Shown here in pieces: positions 42,353 to 50,660 of a stretch of 52,708 bases of DNA. The number at the start of each line of letters is the position of its first letter. Positions within the stretch are counted from its first letter, which is position 1. Origin of the DNA: Bacteroidales bacterium (GTDB lineage: Bacteria; Bacteroidota; Bacteroidia; Bacteroidales; UBA932); NCBI GenBank assembly GCA_017400135.1, contig JAFPVJ010000016.1, forward strand, positions 1 to 52,708, given 5' to 3'. The notes beneath the pieces are model-generated. The model ran no database searches. It saw only the letters and a program-made list of their open reading frames with translations, and was not told where the DNA came from. Position numbers and translations under genes: made by a program.

Positions 42353-44107
42353 TCACAAGACCTCCAGTTCCAGGAGAATCTTCTTGGTGTTGCCGGGACG
42401 GGTCTTGAAACTGGCTTCGAGACTGTGGCTACCGGCCGGCAGAGTGACGGATTCGCCGCTGATAGGTTCGCCGTCCAAGGTCCACTGCACAGCCGAAGCC
42501 GGGGCCTTGTCGCCCGTTGCCGTGACAAGCGAGAGCGGGAAGTTGTCTCCTGCGTGATATTCCCCTTCGCCCGGGTCCGCGATGTAACAATATCCCGTCG
42601 CATCCATCGTCCGGGCATCTTTCAGATACCAGGAGGCACGGCCGTCGGCATAGCTGATTCCGTCCAGGAACCAGTCTGAGATCACATCGTTCCAGTCTGT
42701 CGGGAGGTAGCGCGTCGCTCCGCCCTGCGGGAAAAACAAATCCTTTTGTTCCCCTGTGAACAGTGCCGTGGAACTGGGATCGGCGGCGGGAACGATATAG
42801 CAGCAGGGATGGACGGCGTAGTTGTTGACGGAGTTATCCTCCCAGGTCTCAAGGGCCGTCAAGCCGTCAAAGATGACCCGGGACGAGCGGTCCACGTGAT
42901 AGACCAGCAGGCCTTCCGGAATCGGAGCGTCCCAACGCTCTCCCCCGCGCACCTCGAAGAGGAAGTATTCCCCGGGGGTGGAAGTCGGGAGCTTGCGGGC
43001 CGTATAGGAAGATGCGCCCGGACGGTTGACGGCGGACAGGTTGTATGGCCCGGTCGCCGTGAATTCCGGGATCTCGGGCAGCCAGCCGATTTCCCAGAGC
43101 TCCTCCGCATTGAGATACGGCGGCGTGTTGCTGCCGTCATTGTATCCGCCTCCGCTCATCAGGTCCACGTCGTATGTACAGGCGCTTTCTCCGTTATCCT
43201 CATAGTCTTCGTCGTAGAAGTCCGGCAGGCCGAGGGTGTGGGCGAATTCGTGACAGGTCGGGCCGATCCGGCACAGTTTCTTGCCACTGCTTCCATCGAA
43301 TTCGGACGTGCAGAAATAGTCCTCGATACGGACACCGTCGTAGATCGCACTGTCACGGGCCAGATCGCTGTCAGAAAGGCACCAGGCGTGGGACCAGATG
43401 CACTTTGTGGTGCCTGTCTGGGCTTCATCGTAGCCGGCGTAGTAATAAAGGATGAAGTCGACGATACCGTCGCCGTCGTTGTCATAGCGCGAGAAATCGG
43501 TCTCGCCATCCAGTTTCTTGACGGCATGGACCAGCGCCATCTCCGGACGCAGGTCGTAGCCATATCTGTCATTGGCCCCATAATAGGCCGCCGTTGTATC
43601 CAACTTGACCGGGCCGAGCACTTCGAACGCGGGCGTGAAGACACCCAGGGAATTTTCCTTGTAATAATCCAGGACGGATCCCGTGGCTCCGTTGGCGGAA
43701 TAGCCCTCCTTGTTGAGCAGTGCGTCGAATTCAGCTGCAGTCTTGGTGAATGGCTTGTCCTTGAAGCCGATCAGGATCACCGGGATACGGGGCGAACCGA
43801 CATGGGCTTCCGCGCGGGCGGCCAGGCGACGGCGACGGTTGGCAACATTACGCCTTTGCGCAGCCATCCGGCGGGTCTTTTGAGGAGACACGGTCGCGGA
43901 AATCCTCCAGAAACCGTCTTCTCCCTGCACAAGGACATTACCCCGTCCGTCGGTCACCCAATGTCCGAATTCATCTCCGTGGAGATAGATCTCAATCGTG
44001 CTGCCGTCCGGCTGGGTTTGGACGATTCGTCCCTTGTAGGCAGGGCCGGCAGTAAGAGTCCAAAAAGCGGCAAAGGCCAGAATGAGCGAGAGTATTGTCT
44101 TTTTCAT
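42353..44107 (-). CDS. secreted M6-family metallopeptidase
   Basis: A 584-residue exported zinc peptidase of the immune-inhibitor-A (M6) type. The ATG at 44107 starts KKTILSLILAFAAFWTLTAG; upstream in-frame ATG 44134 would overlap the preceding gene. A propeptide-like region (to about 110) is rich in Arg (NVANRRRRLAARAEAH), a possible processing site. The catalytic core has YDNDGDGIVDFILYYYAGYDE, GPTCHEFAHTLGLPDFYD (HExxH with the downstream GLPDxYD) and a Met-turn-like VDLMSGGG. A C-terminal beta domain (about 500-584) resembles an Ig-like fold. It lies 4 nt after a fimbrillin-like lipoprotein gene. Confidence 0.92.
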   Translation of the reverse strand: MKKTILSLILAFAAFWTLTAGPAYKGRIVQTQPDGSTIEIYLHGDEFGHWVTDGRGNVLVQGEDGFWRISATVSPQKTRRMAAQRRNVANRRRRLAARAEAHVGSPRIPVILIGFKDKPFTKTAAEFDALLNKEGYSANGATGSVLDYYKENSLGVFTPAFEVLGPVKLDTTAAYYGANDRYGYDLRPEMALVHAVKKLDGETDFSRYDNDGDGIVDFILYYYAGYDEAQTGTTKCIWSHAWCLSDSDLARDSAIYDGVRIEDYFCTSEFDGSSGKKLCRIGPTCHEFAHTLGLPDFYDEDYEDNGESACTYDVDLMSGGGYNDGSNTPPYLNAEELWEIGWLPEIPEFTATGPYNLSAVNRPGASSYTARKLPTSTPGEYFLFEVRGGERWDAPIPEGLLVYHVDRSSRVIFDGLTALETWEDNSVNNYAVHPCCYIVPAADPSSTALFTGEQKDLFFPQGGATRYLPTDWNDVISDWFLDGISYADGRASWYLKDARTMDATGYCYIADPGEGEYHAGDNFPLSLVTATGDKAPASAVQWTLDGEPISGESVTLPAGSHSLEASFKTRPGNTKKILLELEVL

Positions 44108-44111
44108 AGCC

Positions 44112-45797
44112 TTACTTCTTGATGATGAAACCATTGCCGTTCCCGTCGGAGAGCCAGACCCTGGACCCGTCCACGCGAAGGACCTTTACGAGAAAATGCC
44201 GCTCTTCGATGACCGCGCCCCGGATTTCCCGGCAGATGAGCGTGAAGCCGTCCCCGACGAGCGGGTTGGTCGGAATATCGTCCATCTCCAGGACGGATGC
44301 GGCCGCGGGTGAGAGGATGGCAAAGGTCAGGTTGTTGCCGTTGTATTCACGGGAGATCTGATCCGAGCCGGCGACGAACAGGCGTTCCGTCCCGTTCAGG
44401 TAAGCTCCGTATTCCGTCTTGTCCAGCACCGGATCGTCATCATAAATGTTTCCGTTCAGGACGGTCTTGCGGTAGATGGACATCAGAGACGTCTGGTTGA
44501 CGGTCGCAGAAGACCTGTAAGTGGCAAAGAGCAGGTTGGACGAACTCGTGTGGTTATACTTCATGATACGCTTTTCGCTGCCGTCCTTATAGGTCGCGGC
44601 AATCGTAGCAGTGCCGTCCGAAGCGATGGAGATGGACCAGTTGGAAAGATCCTGGGGGGAAGTGCCGGTGGTGGTGAGCAGGTAATTCTTGCTGCCTTCC
44701 TTCGTATAGAGATATTGGCCGCCGGGATGGGTCAGGAAGTTCCAGGCGCCGGCCTTACCGCCCAGGGTGAAGTGCTGTACGGTAGAGCCCACCGACTCGA
44801 TCTGACGGTTCTGGACGGTGATGGCGACCGCGCTGCGGTTGTTGCTTTTCTGGGAGCCGATGGCGTAGGTCCCCTCGGCGTTGAGAAGAAGGATCTCGTC
44901 CCCGGCCGCCAGGGTCGAGGCGTCGGTCACGAGGGTATAGATTTCGCCGGAGGCGGAAGGCTGGATGCCGGAGAAATCCACGGAGAAGGACGCGACGCGC
45001 CCGGGCTTGAAGCTGCGACTCTCATGGAGAGTAACCTGCTTTTCGTAAGTCCCCTTGTCCGTACTGACGATAACCTTCAGCGTGGCGCCGGAAACATCGC
45101 CGGGGGCGCAGGCAAACCAGACGTTCTCGGTTTCGGAGGTCTGGAGCACCAGCGTCGAAGATGCTTCGCAGGGAGTCAAAGAGCCGTCGGAGTAATACCA
45201 GCTGCCGGCCAGGGGGGTCGTACAGGACAGCGTGACGGCGCTAACCGTCAGGTCTGAGGGCAGGTTGAGCAGGGTCAGCCGACCGTAGGAAGTGACATGG
45301 TTGAAACGCACGTCAAGCTGGGTCGGAATCGTTTCGAGCGCTCCGGTCGTGGCCGCCAGGATCTGAGCGGCTTCGTCCGGGGAGTTCCGGGTCGGGGTCT
45401 GCACCGCCGGGATGCGGATCTGCCAGGCAGTGCGGGAGAGGCTCATGGTCTCCACGGCGCTGCCGGGTGTGACGATGAGGAAACGGTACGCATCAGCCTG
45501 GGCGCCAGTCGTATATTCGAATTGCGCCGAGCGGTAGTCTGCCGCCGGAACGACTTTCGCCGCTTTCGGGGCGCCATAATTGAGGGAAACGGAGACGGCC
45601 GTATCACGGTCGGTCCATCGGGTCGGGTACAGTCCGTTCTCCCCCGGTTCGAAAGCCGTACGGGTCTCGGAGGCCGGCATTTCAGCCCGGAACAGGACGG
45701 TCCGTTCCGCCGGATTCAGGGACTCGGTCTCTTCCTGGACGGCGCAGGCAGTCGCCAGGCCCGCCACGAGCAATAGATAAAGGATTCTCTTTCTCAT
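44112..45797 (-). CDS. fimbrillin-like lipoprotein
   Basis: A 561-residue lipoprotein (LLLVAGLATAC, Cys18) with fimbrillin/Mfa-like features: the post-lipobox ETRTAFEPGENGLYPTRWTDRD pattern (shown in part: ETRTAFEPGE, WTDRDTAVSV), a two-lobe beta-rich N-terminal part (to about 275), then a second beta-rich region with ILLLNAEGTYAIGSQKSNN and a C-terminal strand FLVKVLRVDGSRVWLSDGNG. Whether it polymerises into a fimbria or stays as a surface lipoprotein cannot be said. It sits between a 54-residue peptide gene (3 nt upstream) and the M6 peptidase gene, forming a three-gene minus-strand operon convergent with the Omp28 cluster. Confidence 0.8.
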   Translation of the reverse strand: MRKRILYLLLVAGLATACAVQEETESLNPAERTVLFRAEMPASETRTAFEPGENGLYPTRWTDRDTAVSVSLNYGAPKAAKVVPAADYRSAQFEYTTGAQADAYRFLIVTPGSAVETMSLSRTAWQIRIPAVQTPTRNSPDEAAQILAATTGALETIPTQLDVRFNHVTSYGRLTLLNLPSDLTVSAVTLSCTTPLAGSWYYSDGSLTPCEASSTLVLQTSETENVWFACAPGDVSGATLKVIVSTDKGTYEKQVTLHESRSFKPGRVASFSVDFSGIQPSASGEIYTLVTDASTLAAGDEILLLNAEGTYAIGSQKSNNRSAVAITVQNRQIESVGSTVQHFTLGGKAGAWNFLTHPGGQYLYTKEGSKNYLLTTTGTSPQDLSNWSISIASDGTATIAATYKDGSEKRIMKYNHTSSSNLLFATYRSSATVNQTSLMSIYRKTVLNGNIYDDDPVLDKTEYGAYLNGTERLFVAGSDQISREYNGNNLTFAILSPAAASVLEMDDIPTNPLVGDGFTLICREIRGAVIEERHFLVKVLRVDGSRVWLSDGNGNGFIIKK

Positions 45798-45800
45798 GGC

Positions 45801-45965
45801 TCAATAGACATCCTGACCCCATTCCTCATCATCCGAGCCGCCTTCCAGCTGGGATGTCTCCAGAATGGATTGTTCAACAATGAAATACAATGATTCCGCC
45901 AGCGGGGAAAGATATGTCTCCGCCAGGGCCGGTTTTTTCCTGTTTTGGGTTTCTACCTTTAACAT
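45801..45965 (-). CDS. 54-aa peptide, Bacteroidales YxxP/EGG type
   Basis: A 54-codon frame starting at ATG 45965: MLKVETQNRKKPALAETYLS begins it and SQLEGGSDDEEWGQDVY ends it. The arrangement (short basic start, YLSP, hydrophobic middle, ILETSxLEGG, acidic Trp-containing end) resembles the many short peptides found ahead of surface-protein genes in Bacteroidales. It ends 3 nt before the fimbrillin-like gene, and a TACCTTTG box (45980-45973) lies just upstream, so it is the first gene of the operon with an almost leaderless mRNA. There is no signal peptide. Function is unknown; it could be a leader peptide or a secreted, processed peptide. Confidence 0.65.
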   Translation of the reverse strand: MLKVETQNRKKPALAETYLSPLAESLYFIVEQSILETSQLEGGSDDEEWGQDVY

Positions 45966-45972
45966 AGGGGGA

Positions 45973-45980
45973 CAAAGGTA
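45973..45980 (-). promoter_or_regulatory. -7 box of the peptide/fimbrillin/M6 operon
   Basis: TACCTTTG on the minus strand fits TAnnTTTG and ends 7 nt before the ATG at 45965, so transcription would begin almost at the start codon. No TTG at -33 was seen. Confidence 0.4.
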
Positions 45981-46010
45981 GCAAAATCCGTCGGTATTTA
46001 AAAATCGGGG

Positions 46011-46634
46011 CTAGCGCCGGTCATCGATCGTGGCGTCCGGGAACTCGGCGGCGTTGAACGTCACCTGGCTGTCCGTGACGCCAAGGGCCAGGGAGTGCAT
46101 CTTGATGGAAACGCCCATCATACTGGTGCTCAGGCTTATCGGGAGGTAGGTTCCCTTGGCGACAACCAGGTCGATCGTCTTCGGAGCGTCCTTGTCCTTG
46201 TTGGTCTTCTGTTTTTTGCAGCGGATGGTCCAGGCCTGGGGCGTTTCGCTTGCGATCGACACGTCGTAGCCATCGGCAATGTCGTCAAACATCTCCATGT
46301 TGTCCGTCGATCCGGCGGTTGTCTTCGGATCCAGTTTCTGGATGATCACCTCCTGAGTCTTGGTGTTGTATTCCCATTGGTTTTCCTTGTCGACCCAGGT
46401 AATGATGTCGATGCCGGCCACCGCCGCTTCCATGCGGGCCTTGTCTCCCAGGGCATACATCTTGGTGGACAGGGTTCCCACGATCGGGACCTTGACATCG
46501 ACGACCATCGAGAGGCCTTCCTTCTCGTGCTTGTCCATTTCTTCCCCCATGCGGGTGATGACCTCCTCCGGCGTCTGGCCAAAGGCCATCGCGGCCGTCA
46601 GCGCAGCTAGGATTGTCAGAATCGTCTTTTTCAT
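46011..46634 (-). CDS. LolA-like periplasmic protein
   Basis: A 207-residue exported protein: signal peptide KKTILTILAALTAAMAFGQ, then an open half-barrel pattern typical of LolA/LolB-fold proteins: EEMDKHEKEGLSMVVDVKV, MYALGDKARMEA, TWVDKENQWEYNTKTQEV, late SSTSMMGVSIKMHS-like strand (STSMMGVSIKMHSLALGV) and VTFNAAEFPDATIDDRR at the end. Such proteins in Bacteroidetes are annotated as outer-membrane lipoprotein carrier-like, but this one is short of the hallmarks needed to call it LolA itself. It likely binds a lipid or lipoprotein moiety in the periplasm. It lies 44 nt after the lactonase gene and may share its transcript. Confidence 0.75.
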   Translation of the reverse strand: MKKTILTILAALTAAMAFGQTPEEVITRMGEEMDKHEKEGLSMVVDVKVPIVGTLSTKMYALGDKARMEAAVAGIDIITWVDKENQWEYNTKTQEVIIQKLDPKTTAGSTDNMEMFDDIADGYDVSIASETPQAWTIRCKKQKTNKDKDAPKTIDLVVAKGTYLPISLSTSMMGVSIKMHSLALGVTDSQVTFNAAEFPDATIDDRR

Positions 46635-46678
46635 ATTGTTTCTTTTTCGTTGCTATTCCATAAAAAACGTGCCGAGTT

Positions 46679-47818
46679 TCAGAGAAACTGCACGCAGACC
46701 GGGGCGCCGACCTCGATGCGCCGGTCGGTGAGGGTGAGCGCGCCTGTTGTCGGGTCTATGGTGTAGATTTCAATGTGGTTGTCATCGCGGCACGCGCAGA
46801 GCAGGAAACGGCCGTCCGGAGAAATGGCGAAGTTGCGCGGGTGGGTCCCTGTCGGCTGGAATCCGGCCCGTTTCACCTTTCCCGTCCGGGGGTTCACGGA
46901 GAAAATGGCGATACCGTCCTGCCGGAGCCTGTGGCTCGTATAGAGGAAGCGCCCGTCCGGAGAGAGGTGGATGTCCGCGCTGCCATGACCTTTTCCCTTA
47001 TAGGCCGTGAGGGTCTGGATGGGCTTAAGGGCCCCGTCGGCATAGCGGAACACAACGAGTTTGTCGCCAAGCTCGCAGAGGAGGTAGGCAAAGCGTCCGT
47101 CGGCGCTGAATGTCAGGTGGCGCGGGCCGTAGGGTCTTTTGCCGAAGAGCCGCCTCCAGAGTTTTTTCTCTTTATGCTGCCAGGCCGTCTGGACGTCCGA
47201 AAGAGGGAAGATGGCCGTCCCGCAGTCGAAGCGAAGGACGCAGTCGCGCCCGAGATCGGTCGCGAAAATGTATTTTCCGTCCGGGGAAAGGGCGGCGCAA
47301 TGCATGTGGGCCGGATCTCCCTCTTCCTGATAACCGAACACCTGCGACAGGCCATTGATGCAGCCCTCGCCGTCCAGGCAGAAGGCCGCCAGAGTCCCGC
47401 CACTGTAGTTGGAACTGATGAGGGCGTCGCCGGTGCAGAGAAGGTTGCAGGGGTCCTCGCCGCTGACGACAGACTTGGGAAGAACGATACGCTCGAGGAG
47501 CGTGAGGGTGTTCGCCGCGGCCGGAGTCCGGGTCGAGTCGGAACCGATCCCGTAGGTGCTGACGCCCTGCCGCCCGTCATTGTATTCATTGACCGAGTAG
47601 GCCTTGGTGCCTCCGGGTGCTGCGATCACAAAGGAAGGGTTGCCGGCGGGCGCAACGGACAGAAGGTCGGTCTCGGCGGTCTGCGGGTCAAAAGAATACA
47701 GATAGACGCCTTCGGCCGTCGTGCCTTCCGTATAGGTCCCGACCAGGATACGCAGGTCTTGGGCCCGGACGGCCCAGCAAGAAAGCAGCAGGGAGAGTAA
47801 AAGGGCAGTATGTTTCAT
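46679..47818 (-). CDS. exported 6-phosphogluconolactonase-like seven-bladed propeller
   Basis: A 379-residue beta-propeller of the lactonase family (PF10282; YbhE type). Residues after the signal peptide (KHTALLLSLLLSCWAVRAQ) read LRILVGTYTEGTTAEGVYLY, the classic first blade. Later come DPAHMHCAALSPDGKYIFAT, YGPRHLTFSADGRFAYLLCE, GHGSADIHLSPDGRFLYTSH and GTHPRNFAISPDGRFLLCAC, the regular blades with the conserved His and Arg residues. Cytosolic YbhE hydrolyses 6-phosphogluconolactone, but the signal peptide puts this one in the envelope, so its substrate is probably another lactone. ATG 47827 is an alternative start three codons upstream. It lies 15 nt downstream of a Gfo/Idh/MocA gene. Confidence 0.88.
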   Translation of the reverse strand: MKHTALLLSLLLSCWAVRAQDLRILVGTYTEGTTAEGVYLYSFDPQTAETDLLSVAPAGNPSFVIAAPGGTKAYSVNEYNDGRQGVSTYGIGSDSTRTPAAANTLTLLERIVLPKSVVSGEDPCNLLCTGDALISSNYSGGTLAAFCLDGEGCINGLSQVFGYQEEGDPAHMHCAALSPDGKYIFATDLGRDCVLRFDCGTAIFPLSDVQTAWQHKEKKLWRRLFGKRPYGPRHLTFSADGRFAYLLCELGDKLVVFRYADGALKPIQTLTAYKGKGHGSADIHLSPDGRFLYTSHRLRQDGIAIFSVNPRTGKVKRAGFQPTGTHPRNFAISPDGRFLLCACRDDNHIEIYTIDPTTGALTLTDRRIEVGAPVCVQFL

Positions 47819-47833
47819 AAGTATCACTCCTTC

Positions 47834-49066
47834 TTATCCCCAATATTTATATTGAGGTATTTTCAGCCACTCGCCGTCTCTCATGGCTGATTCGTGGGCC
47901 ACGATGCCGCCAACCGTCATGTTCAGGGCCATGGCAACATCAACCAACGGCTTGCGGTCTTCCAGGATAGCGGAAATGAACTCATCCGTCAAGCGCCCAT
48001 GGGAACCGCCATGGCCGCCACCTTTCACTCCCGGAGGCAATGTGGGTCGTCTCAAATCAGGCAATTCTTGTTCGATGCCGACATATTTGTCATAGTAGGA
48101 GCCTTTCGTGCCGCGCACGCGTCCCGTTTCAGAGCCATAACCGGATCCCTGGGTGTCCGACGACCTTCCCATGCGGGCAATGCCTCCGCCGCTTGTGCGG
48201 TAGAGTGAGATTTCCGTTGCAAACGGGTTGTTATACTGATTATGAAGGTATCGTTCCATCTTTGACGGGATGCCCAGACACGAGACTTCCAGGAAACTGC
48301 CGTTCGTCACGCCCACATAGTAAGCGTCGGAATGGGTCGGATACCATTGCTCCGGGAGCCCGTGGCGCCAGTTGTTGAAGGAGTCGATCCCATCCTTGGA
48401 GTAATGCCAGTATTCGCCTTCGGCGTACAGGATTTCTCCCAGGCATCCTGCTTCATACAGCGTCCGCATCGCATACAGGTTACTGCGATACATGGAAGTT
48501 TCGAACATCATGTATTTCAGCCCGCTCCGCTTCACCGCCTCATACAGGCGGTCCGCATCTTCCAGGGAACCCAATACGGCCGGAACGGCACAGGCGACAT
48601 GTTTTCCGTGATTCAGGGCTTCGATGACGTGACGGGCATGGCTGGGGGCATCCGTCGCGATAAACACAGCCTCGATCGAATCGTCCTTTACCAGTTCCTC
48701 CAGGGAAGGATAGGTCTTGTTGCAGCCCGTCACCCGGGCCAGTTCGGCACAACGTTCCGGAATCAGGTCACTCACGGCCACGACCTCGACGTTCGGATGA
48801 TTCTGGAACCCGAATGCGGCAGAGAATTTACATACGCCGTAGCCGATCAGTCCGACACGGACCTTCCGGTCCGATTTCGGCACCCAGGGAATGCCATTGT
48901 CCTCGGCATCCGTTTCGGAAAAACCTTGGATATTTGGTGTGATGGTTTTCACGACTGCCCTGTTACAGGACGTTGGGAAACCGATCAGTCCGGCTCCGAC
49001 TCCAAGACCGGCAATCTTTAGGAAATCACGACGGTTGAACAGTGAATGAACGGGCTCTGTATCCAT
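47834..49066 (-). CDS. Tat-exported Gfo/Idh/MocA-family oxidoreductase
   Basis: A 410-residue NAD(P)-dependent oxidoreductase-like protein. The N terminus has a twin-arginine signal (NRRDFLKIAGLGVGAGLIGF) ending in a possible lipobox-like SC. The Rossmann part reads VRVGLIGYGVCKF, then VVAVSDLIPERC, and AVFIATDAPSHARHVIEALN with the loop GKHVACAVPAV where EKP is usual, so the lysine is absent. The C-terminal domain ends with GGSHGRLTDEFISAILEDRKPLVD, typical of GH109-like and Planctomycetes/Bacteroidetes family members. It may remodel glycosides by oxidation/elimination in the periplasm; the missing EKP lysine makes a non-standard reaction possible. It has a well-formed promoter at 49088-49118. 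Confidence 0.9.
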   Translation of the reverse strand: MDTEPVHSLFNRRDFLKIAGLGVGAGLIGFPTSCNRAVVKTITPNIQGFSETDAEDNGIPWVPKSDRKVRVGLIGYGVCKFSAAFGFQNHPNVEVVAVSDLIPERCAELARVTGCNKTYPSLEELVKDDSIEAVFIATDAPSHARHVIEALNHGKHVACAVPAVLGSLEDADRLYEAVKRSGLKYMMFETSMYRSNLYAMRTLYEAGCLGEILYAEGEYWHYSKDGIDSFNNWRHGLPEQWYPTHSDAYYVGVTNGSFLEVSCLGIPSKMERYLHNQYNNPFATEISLYRTSGGGIARMGRSSDTQGSGYGSETGRVRGTKGSYYDKYVGIEQELPDLRRPTLPPGVKGGGHGGSHGRLTDEFISAILEDRKPLVDVAMALNMTVGGIVAHESAMRDGEWLKIPQYKYWG

Positions 49067-49087
49067 ATTTTCAGTTTATTTCAATTT

Positions 49088-49118
49088 CAAAGTTAAATAA
49101 TGGGTTACAATAATCCAA
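49088..49118 (-). promoter_or_regulatory. promoter of the oxidoreductase/lactonase transcript
   Basis: On the minus strand TTG (49118-49116), 20 nt, TAACTTTG (49095-49088). Start near 49081 leaves about 15 nt before the ATG at 49066. The box overlaps the decayed membrane-protein fragment on the other strand. Confidence 0.72.
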
Positions 49119-49301
49119 CCCGGTACCTTCATTTGCTTTATCGTCGTCATCTTCTGGACGACCATCGAGGTCTTCGCCCGCAACGGTCTCTTTACCGAGT
49201 TTTGGGTGGATCCGCTCGGCCACGTGCCGGAAATGGTCAGCATCCTCGTGACGTTCCTGCTGCTCGGCGCATTCCTGATCATCCGGAGCCGCAAGCGATT
49301 A
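49101..49301 (+). pseudogene. C-terminal-type fragment of an integral membrane protein
   Basis: A plus-strand frame opens right after a TAA at 49098 with no start codon and reads like coding sequence (GC-rich third positions) through two membrane helices: GTFICFIVVIFWTTIEVFAR and, after GLFTEFWVDPLGHVPEMV, SILVTFLLLGAFLIIRSRKR. It then runs without a stop into the antisense of the ZIP transporter gene, whose 3' end is at 49299. No gene encodes the rest, so this is probably what remains of an inner-membrane protein gene deleted or overwritten at both ends. The family is not recognised. The minus-strand alternative frame here is low-complexity and not convincing. Confidence 0.6.
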
Positions 49302-50066
49302 TCCCAAGGTGACATCCAGTACCATCATCAAGGCGAATCCGAGGGCAAAACCAACGGTACCGATGTTGGAGTGCTTGCCCTGGGAATAATCGGGAACCAA
49401 TTCTTCAACTACTACGTACAGCATGGCGCCGGCGGCGAAGGCCAGCAAATACGGCATAATGCCCAAGATGGAAGTGGCCAGAAGAAGGACCAAAACTCCA
49501 CCGACAGGCTCTACGATCCCGCTTAATGCGCCAATGCCAAAGGCCCTCCATCGGGAATTGCCTTCAGCCCTGAGCGGCATGGAGATAATGGCCCCTTCGG
49601 GGACATTCTGAATGGCAATGCCAAGAGAAAGCGCCAGTGCACCGGCCATGTTGAAATCGGCCGTCAAGGCGCCCGCAATGGCCACGCCAACAGCCATTCC
49701 CTCCGGGAAGTTATGGATGGTGACAGCCAGCGCCAGTTTTGCCGTACGCGACAATCGGCTCTTCGGGCCCTCCGTACTTCCGGATGGATGGATATGCGGA
49801 GTGATGTGATCGATCAGCAGCAGGAAAGCGAATCCTGCCAGCAGGCCGATGGTCGGCGGCACGACGGCCGCCGCGCCCTCCCCCATTTCGATGGCCGGAA
49901 TGATCAGCGACCATACGGAAGCCGCCACCATCACACCGGAGGCGAACCCGAGCAGAACTTTCTGCAGCATCACCGGCATCTCCCGCTTCAGGAAGAACAC
50001 GAATGCCGATCCCAAGGCGGTCCCCAGAAAAGGGATCATCAGTGCAGTAAAAACCTCGCTACTCAT
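49299..50066 (-). CDS. ZIP-family divalent metal transporter
   Basis: Inner-membrane carrier of 255 residues, eight helices, ZupT/GufA type, importing zinc or related divalent ions. Two ZIP motifs are clear: LAVTIHNFPEGMAVGVAIAG in helix 4 and LGIAIQNVPEGAIISMPL in helix 5, each with its metal-binding His/Asn and Glu; a His-containing loop DHITPHIHPSG lies between helices 3 and 4. The end GFALGFALMMVLDVTLG is typical. The ATG at 50066 is chosen; an earlier ATG at 50108 would overlap the upstream lipoprotein gene. It lies 4 nt downstream of that gene and is probably cotranscribed. Confidence 0.93.
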   Translation of the reverse strand: MSSEVFTALMIPFLGTALGSAFVFFLKREMPVMLQKVLLGFASGVMVAASVWSLIIPAIEMGEGAAAVVPPTIGLLAGFAFLLLIDHITPHIHPSGSTEGPKSRLSRTAKLALAVTIHNFPEGMAVGVAIAGALTADFNMAGALALSLGIAIQNVPEGAIISMPLRAEGNSRWRAFGIGALSGIVEPVGGVLVLLLATSILGIMPYLLAFAAGAMLYVVVEELVPDYSQGKHSNIGTVGFALGFALMMVLDVTLG

Positions 50067-50070
50067 CCGT

Positions 50071-50505
50071 CTATCTGTACCGACGGAACGAGTAAATGGT
50101 CTTGACACCCATGGATTCTTTCTGGATGACCAATTTCGTTCTTGTCATTTCAAGGATATTGTATGTTCCTGACAGACGCATTTCATATTGGAGACCTTCC
50201 GTGAGCCAGAGAGTTTTCGTAAAACCGATCTGCTTCTTTGTCGCGTTGTAAGAAAACTGGGAGCCATCGACATCAACGTCCTTGAGGTCGAGCTGCGTAA
50301 AACTGCCTTTCTTGGCGAGGGCGATGCGGGGTTCGCTCAGGGAAAGGTAGAAATGGACACCGGAGTAATCGACCTGATTCTTGGAATCAAGTGCCCAGAT
50401 ACCATAGATAGATCCGGTGAGATCACCGGTATGACGGACGTTTGACACTCCGCAGGAGGTCAAAGCCAGGCAGGCGATAACTGCCGCAAATAACAACTTC
50501 TTCAT
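50071..50505 (-). CDS. small lipoprotein, lipocalin-like
   Basis: A 144-residue lipoprotein: KKLLFAAVIACLALTSC (lipobox LTSC), then about eight beta strands starting GSIYGIWALDSKNQ, a pattern resembling lipocalin-like DUF (GxWxL) domains, with LTEGLQYEMRLSGTYNILEM and LVIQKESMGVKTIYSF late. The GxW motif in the first strand supports a small ligand-binding barrel at the envelope. Close pairing with the ZIP gene (4 nt) hints at a part in metal uptake, without direct evidence. A TAACTTTG box at 50553-50546 (minus) may be its promoter, though no TTG is at -33. Confidence 0.7.
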   Translation of the reverse strand: MKKLLFAAVIACLALTSCGVSNVRHTGDLTGSIYGIWALDSKNQVDYSGVHFYLSLSEPRIALAKKGSFTQLDLKDVDVDGSQFSYNATKKQIGFTKTLWLTEGLQYEMRLSGTYNILEMTRTKLVIQKESMGVKTIYSFRRYR

Positions 50506-50610
50506 AGTACAAATAGTATATTGGTTGATTTCCGATTTATAGAAACAAAGTTATGAAGAATTTCTGATAGGAGCACTTGAAAGCGAGCTTTCCAGGGCCC
50601 CTTCCCATAA

Positions 50611-50637
50611 CAAAAATGCCGCACCTTGCGGTGCGGC
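50611..50637 (-). terminator. intrinsic terminator without its gene (displaced tRNA terminator)
   Basis: gccgcacc (50618-50625) and ggtgcggc (50630-50637) form a perfect 8-bp stem with loop TTGC; read on the minus strand it is followed by ATTTTTG. No gene on that strand ends here; instead it lies 23 nt beyond the 3' end of the tRNA remnant at 50661-50678, consistent with the terminator of the tRNA that was cut off by integration. Confidence 0.8.
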
Positions 50638-50660
50638 ACCTGCCTGTAGATTGCGTTGCG

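Noticed and set aside
49076-49315. Minus-strand frame of 79 codons between oxidoreductase and ZIP genes
   Set aside because: Basic, low-complexity product; the plus strand has the better coding signal and membrane helices, and the frame would cover the oxidoreductase promoter.
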